From Dryobates pubescens (lineage: Eukaryota; Chordata; Aves; Piciformes; Picidae), in assembly GCF_014839835.1 (NCBI RefSeq), contig NC_071617.1:40887652-40951651 (forward strand): DNA of 64,000 nt, read 5' to 3'. Positions 59,500 to 64,000 of the stretch are shown piece by piece. Numbering within the stretch: position 1 is the stretch's first letter; every line of letters starts with the position of its first letter. The position numbers were made by a program, and so were the translations under genes. The notes below the pieces were generated by a model, which was given only the letters and a program-made list of their open reading frames with translations, was not told the DNA's origin and did no database searches.

Positions 59500-59672
59500 C
59501 TTATGGGCTGCCTGGGGAGGTGGTGGAGTCACCATCCCTGGAGGTGTTCAAGAGGGGACTGGACATGGCACTTGGTGCCATGGTTTAGTCATGGGGTCTG
59601 TAGTGATAGGTTGGACTTGATGATCTTTGAGGTCTCTTCCAACCTTGGTGATTCTGTGATTCTGTGTGATTC
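59500..59672 (+). repeat. CR1 LINE 3' fragment with ATTCTGTG tail
   Basis: Sense 3' end: GGGCTGCCTGGGGAGGTGG, GGTTGGACTTGATGATCTTT, and a tail with GATTCTGTGATTCTGTG, the classical CR1 octamer. Confidence 0.93.
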
Positions 59673-60352
59673 TTACTGGAAGAAGGATGTTTTCTGAAAA
59701 CATATCTTTTGTTAATGAGATCTGCTTTGTCAGTGTTATGATCCCAGAGCTCCCCCTGGATCATTTTTCTCATTTCTGTTCTGGGCTCTCAGGTCAGAAA
59801 TTCTCATTCTATCACCAGCTTGCCACATGCTTTTCTCAGACATCTCCCAGGTCTTTGTTGCCCTTGTGCTTAAACAGTTTAGAGGTGCTGCCTAGAGGTA
59901 CCTGCAAGCTGCAAGGACTTGTTGGGCTTTCTTCAAAGAACAAGTAGATTAAGCCTTGTTACACAAAGACTGTGCTTACTAATGGTTGCTAATTTACTCG
60001 TCTCTATAATATGTGTTCTTGGTCACAGCTCTGAAAAGCCTAAATCATTCAGGTCTGTGCCACCACAAGCCATGCTCTTCCACCATTTTGCTGTAGCAAC
60101 TGCAGCTTGTAGATGCAAGAAGAGTCCTAAAAAATAAACCTGTGAAGACCAGGGATCATTGTCAACAAGCTGTTTTCAGGGAATCACCAAAACAATTTGG
60201 TAATCTTTCATGCTGTGCCTGTCCTTGCTTAGGACATCTAAGAACATCCTGTATTATTTATCTGTGAATATATTGACTTGTAATGACAAGATGTATCTAT
60301 ACCAATGCATTAAATCCTCCTGAAGCCTAACCACAGTCAGGACTACACTTAC

Positions 60353-60477
60353 GTAGCTGTTGCTCTCTGTGCTCTTTTATCTTTCCCAGGGTTCCTCAAG
60401 GGCGTCTTCCTACTCAGCAGTTTGACTGACAGCTTGGTGGGTGCAGGGTGAGAGGTGCATTGCACCCCTCTAGGTAC
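60353..60477 (-). other. Exon-like segment, unknown
   Basis: A 125-nt open segment between acceptor ttgtgtttttcag and donor gtaagtgt, both strong. In one frame it reads VPRGVQCTSHPAPTKLSVKL and then a basic stretch (RKTPLRNPGKDKRAQR). I do not recognise the protein. It could be a lncRNA exon or chance. Confidence 0.25.
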
Positions 60478-61972
60478 CTGAAAAACACAAAGAAAGATGT
60501 GTGTGTTCAGTTGCCAGCTGGAAGAATCACAGCTCCTCATGTGATGCCCAGGCAAGATGATATAATCAGCACATTGGTACTTCTTACCCCAGTAAACTCT
60601 TTACCTGTCTCCTGTGCCAAGAGCAGTCAGGAAGATAAATGCTATTAGGGGAGTGATGAAAAGCATGAAATGAACCTTAAAGACACAGAAAATTTTGTGT
60701 CACAAAACGACAAAGCTCTTTGGCTCTTGTGCCTGTCTTTTCCTGAGCAGGGTAAGATAACCACTTTTTTTTTGGCATACTGCCTGCCCATGATTATGCC
60801 AAAAAGACTCTCCAGGGAAGTTTTCTCACAGCCATCCTTCGGATTTCATCTTTATCTCAGCATGGCTATTCCTGTCCTGACCTACCAGCCTAATTTCTTG
60901 TTGACTTGTTAGTTAGAATGCTACTACACGGATTCCAGATGTGGTGGAGCCCAGCCTGTGGCAAATGTTGCACCTTCACTCCCTTTGCTCTCTGAGTCGC
61001 CTAATGGTTGTGCAGAGCTAGCTCAGGTCTCACTAATGGAGAAAAGAGCATTGGTACCAGACACGCCAAAAGACCCACATGCTTTGAGCAGTCAGCAGTC
61101 AAAGTATTCTCAGAGTTTTGCCCTATTTAGTACAATCTCCAAGACAGAGAAAAGTGTCTATATTAGGCAGGGACATCTCTGTTCCCTTCTATTGCTTTTA
61201 AACTGTTACTTGGCTCCGGTCCTTTACTTTATGCTGAGTATTGCTCAAGGCTTTGATTGGCAGTTCTTGCAAGTTTGTTCAACTGTTTATCAACCACAAT
61301 CTCCTTTCCTTCTGTCAAGCAGTCATCTATTGTAACTTCCTTATTGAGAAAACACTTTCCTTTCTTGTTTACTATCTTTTACTATACTATTTGCCTTATA
61401 CAGTAGTGACTTACATATAGGAAGATGATTCAGACACAATTGCTGATAACAGAGACTGTGGGAACTTTTAGTGTGAGAGGAAAATCAGACTTCATATTCA
61501 ACACACTTGGGAGGAATAACCTCTACTGATTTCTTGCTGCACCAGGACCAACTGTAGACAGTCCCTACCACAAGAAGAAATCACCTGTATAGTGGACAGC
61601 AGTATAACTTGTGAGCAGTGTCAGCCTAATGGATATGAAGGACGGTGCAACAGTTGTCCTGCAAGAGTATTTTGAAGGCATTCTTCTTAATCTGTACTGT
61701 CAGAAATGGCAACTTGGATTAATAACTATTTTTTTTTCTCTTGAGATGTGGTATATTAAGGAACATGAAGGAGAATGAGCTCACTTCCTGCTACCTCACT
61801 AGAAGTATTTTAAAATGTGTTATAAAGCTGTGCAAGCACGTGTGAGCCACTGTGCACTCAGCAGCAACTTACATGTCTTTCAAGATGTTTAAGTCTGACG
61901 ACACAAACAGTTCTGTGAGCTTCAGTACCTTGCCTGAGACGAGTGGAAGGAAATCTGAGTTTGGTTTCTTAC

Positions 61973-62047
61973 CCAAGAGGATGCCAGCTCCAGCAGGGCA
62001 CAGCTGGGAAGAGCTGAAGCTGTTTGGCACACAGGTACATCTGTGTT
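61973..62047 (-). other. Exon-like segment, unknown
   Basis: A 75-nt segment between acceptor cctgctattgcccag and donor gtaagaaa, open in frame 1 (NTDVPVCQTASALPSCALLE...). Phase 0 would match the start of the 60353-60477 segment. No homology is recognised. Confidence 0.2.
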
Positions 62048-63270
62048 CTGGGCAATAGCAGGCAAGCTCAGTCCCCTGATGGGAGGTGCTGTGTGTTGCT
62101 GGAGCATGGCACCTTCCTTCCTCCACTCCCTAAAACAGGCCTCAGAGAAAAGTGCGTAGCGAGGAGACATCTAAATGATGCCTCTTGCCTCACTTTCTTC
62201 CTGGGTGCCCAGCTGTTGAGCAGCTCCATGTATGAGTCTGGGATGGCAATGGATGGGAGAAACTGCTTTCGAACTGTTTAATAACAATGATGGTAACCTT
62301 TGACCTTCCTGAATAGCAGCGTTTTTGACCTTTCATTTGTTAAATAATACAACCACTTACTTCCTGATCCTTATCAGTGTTTAGTAATTGGGGTCAAGAC
62401 AAAGCAAGGCAGAATACAGTTACCTACCAGGTTTTACTGAACTAGGAAGAATTTCCTTAAGCTACAGATTTCCTTTTTGATAATCTTCAGTCAAGGCAGG
62501 CAAAGACTAGACAGACTGGGTGACTTAGAAGATCCATAACAGGTTAAAGAGCATCTCAGCTGTCAGCATCTGGTTTGAATCGAGCTATAGTTGACAGTGG
62601 AAGAGATTCATTATGGTCTCAGGTTGCCTGACTCGTATAAAACAAGTTCAGCTTGCAGTTCTACTGAACTGGCCAGATAAGAGTTGTAACATAAAATATT
62701 AACACATGGTTCTGGAGACATTAGTGATTAAATGAATTTACAAATCTTGGAAGTTTCTGTTTCCATAAAGAAAGTCAAAGTGTGGCACAGTAATAGGTGA
62801 TAGTCTGGACAAAAATTTGTGGTCACTCCTGTACGTACTGCAGAATTCACATCAAAGAGAGGTGGTTAACATTCAGGAATCTGAGCTGCTTTTTGTGTGG
62901 CATAAGCAAAACTAATGGGTCAGATTGTGTGCTGTACAGCTCATTAAACATTTCACTTGACAGACAAGCAGGTGATGACTGTCACAGGCCGCAGTTGCAG
63001 GATCAGTGTTTTCCTTAGAACAGGAAATGGATGAAAGAGAAATCCAAGAATTGATGATGTGACAATGGATTGACATGTAAGGGCACACACAGATACTTAT
63101 TTATATAATGCACACATATAAAAGCTTAAACTTCCTAAAGAAGTCAAACAGGAATTCTGTTTGTCTAAGCAGCTGCACAGACTCAGTACTTACTTATTGC
63201 ATTTTATATTAAACCAGACAAGATTTTTAGAGAAGGAACTGCTTCATGGATGTCTGACTGCATGCAGTTC

Positions 63271-63431
63271 ATAGAATCATAGAATCAAGAAGGCTGGAAA
63301 AAACCTCAAAGATCATCAAGTCCAACTTGTCGCCCAACACCTCATGACTAGTAAACCACGGCACCAAGTGCCACGTGCAATCCCTTTTTGAACACCTCCA
63401 GGGACGGGGATCCCACCACCTCCCTGGGCAA
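63271..63431 (-). repeat. CR1 LINE 3' end, antisense
   Basis: CATAGAATCATAGAATCAAG, CTGGAAAAAACC, GGCACCAAGTGCCACG and CACCACCTCCCTGGGCA. Octamer-type tail. Confidence 0.93.
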
Positions 63432-63617
63432 AAATTCAGCAAAATGAGCCACCAAAGAATGACCCAAATATCGTTATTTATAAATAAACTGTTATTTATA
63501 GGTGTATATGAAGTAGGTAAGGTCTGTCTGTAAAAAGTAATGAGATTCAGAAGGTGTTCATGTAAGAAATGAGGAATATGGGGAATCCCAGCTAAGGTAC
63601 ACATGTGGAATCCCAGC

Positions 63618-63882
63618 TAAGGTGATTGCCCGTTGGAATGTGCTGCCCAGGGAGGTGGTGGAGTCACCATCACTGGAGGTGTTTGGGAAGAGACTGGATG
63701 GGATGCTTGGTGCCATAGTTTAGTTGATTAGATAGTGTTAGATGAAAGGTTAGACTCAATCTCAAATGTCTGTTCCAACCTGGTCTATTCTATTCTATTC
63801 TATTCTATTCTATTCTATTCTATTCTATTCTATTCTATTCTATTCTATTCTATTCTATTCTATTCTATTCTATTCTATTCTA
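63618..63882 (+). repeat. CR1 LINE 3' fragment with about 100-bp (TATTC)n tail
   Basis: Sense 3' end: AAGGTGATTGCCCGTTGGAA, GGTGGTGGAGTCACCATCAC, CTGTTCCAACCTGGTC, followed by about 20 uninterrupted TATTC units (about 63783-63882), the longest microsatellite in the window. Confidence 0.95.
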
Positions 63883-64000
63883 TGGCATGTTCTCCTGCTT
63901 TTTGGACATAACTTTGCATTTAAGCCCCCTGAAGCTGAGTAACATCCACACACTTAAGCCACCCCTAACCGCATGCTTAATGGGTTGCTGCTTGTGCCTC
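63883..64000. other. Window end, nothing recognised
   Basis: 118 bp of unique-looking sequence after the microsatellite. Confidence 0.5.

Larger units (their letters stand above)
59673..63270. other. Intergenic sequence with two exon-like segments
   Basis: No recognised gene or transposon. Two minus-strand segments with strong splice signals (60353-60477 and 61973-62047) are listed separately. Confidence 0.45.

Noticed and set aside
33912-64000. RSPH9, MRPS18A or VEGFA, expected from human gene order
   Set aside because: No exon of these proteins is recognisable in any frame; they may lie beyond the window.
1-64000. CRISPR array, operon, riboswitch or prokaryotic element
   Set aside because: The repeats are microsatellites and CR1 tails; the genes are split vertebrate genes.

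Overview
The window is vertebrate nuclear DNA, almost certainly from a bird. It has vertebrate split genes with GT-AG introns, a CpG island, and many CR1 LINE copies whose 3' ends carry the avian ATTCTGTG-type or TATTC-type tails. About 17 CR1 pieces in 64 kb, one with a 365-codon open reverse-transcriptase frame, suggest a CR1-rich lineage such as woodpeckers and allies or hornbills/hoopoes. The lineage is an inference; the bird call is firm.

Left part (1-33.9 kb) is genic. POLH (DNA polymerase eta, + strand) contributes its last five exons at 70-4509. GTPBP2 (- strand, 12 coding exons, 17224 to 8753, 609 aa predicted) follows tail to tail. MAD2L1BP (p31comet, + strand, two coding exons, 18705-21887, 272 aa) is head to head with GTPBP2 across a CpG-island promoter (about 16.65-19.05 kb) holding ZNF143-, NRF1- and YY1-like motifs. 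POLH-GTPBP2-MAD2L1BP is the known order on human 6p21.1. A microsomal epoxide hydrolase gene (EPHX1-like, - strand, 33911 to 23705) then lies tail to tail with MAD2L1BP. All seven exons matching the mammalian protein from the membrane anchor onward, plus a 24-nt upstream exon, join in phase. The catalytic Asp, Glu and His are visible, but the start codon is not resolved.

Right part (34-64 kb) has no gene I can recognise. It holds CR1 fragments, pentanucleotide microsatellites, poly-C runs, AC- or GT-rich low-complexity tracts, and a 939-bp solo LTR (35910-36848) nested inside a CR1 with a 5-bp target duplication. A few exon-like segments with good splice sites on the minus strand are noted as weak candidates.

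The genes do not form one pathway: POLH does translesion synthesis, GTPBP2 acts in ribosome rescue, MAD2L1BP silences the spindle checkpoint, and the epoxide hydrolase detoxifies epoxides in the ER. The points most worth a second look are the epoxide hydrolase's position and unusual 5' end, the motif-rich bidirectional promoter, the convergent MAD2L1BP/EPHX1-like 3' ends, the young CR1, and the two CR1 tail types. I found no wholly new system.
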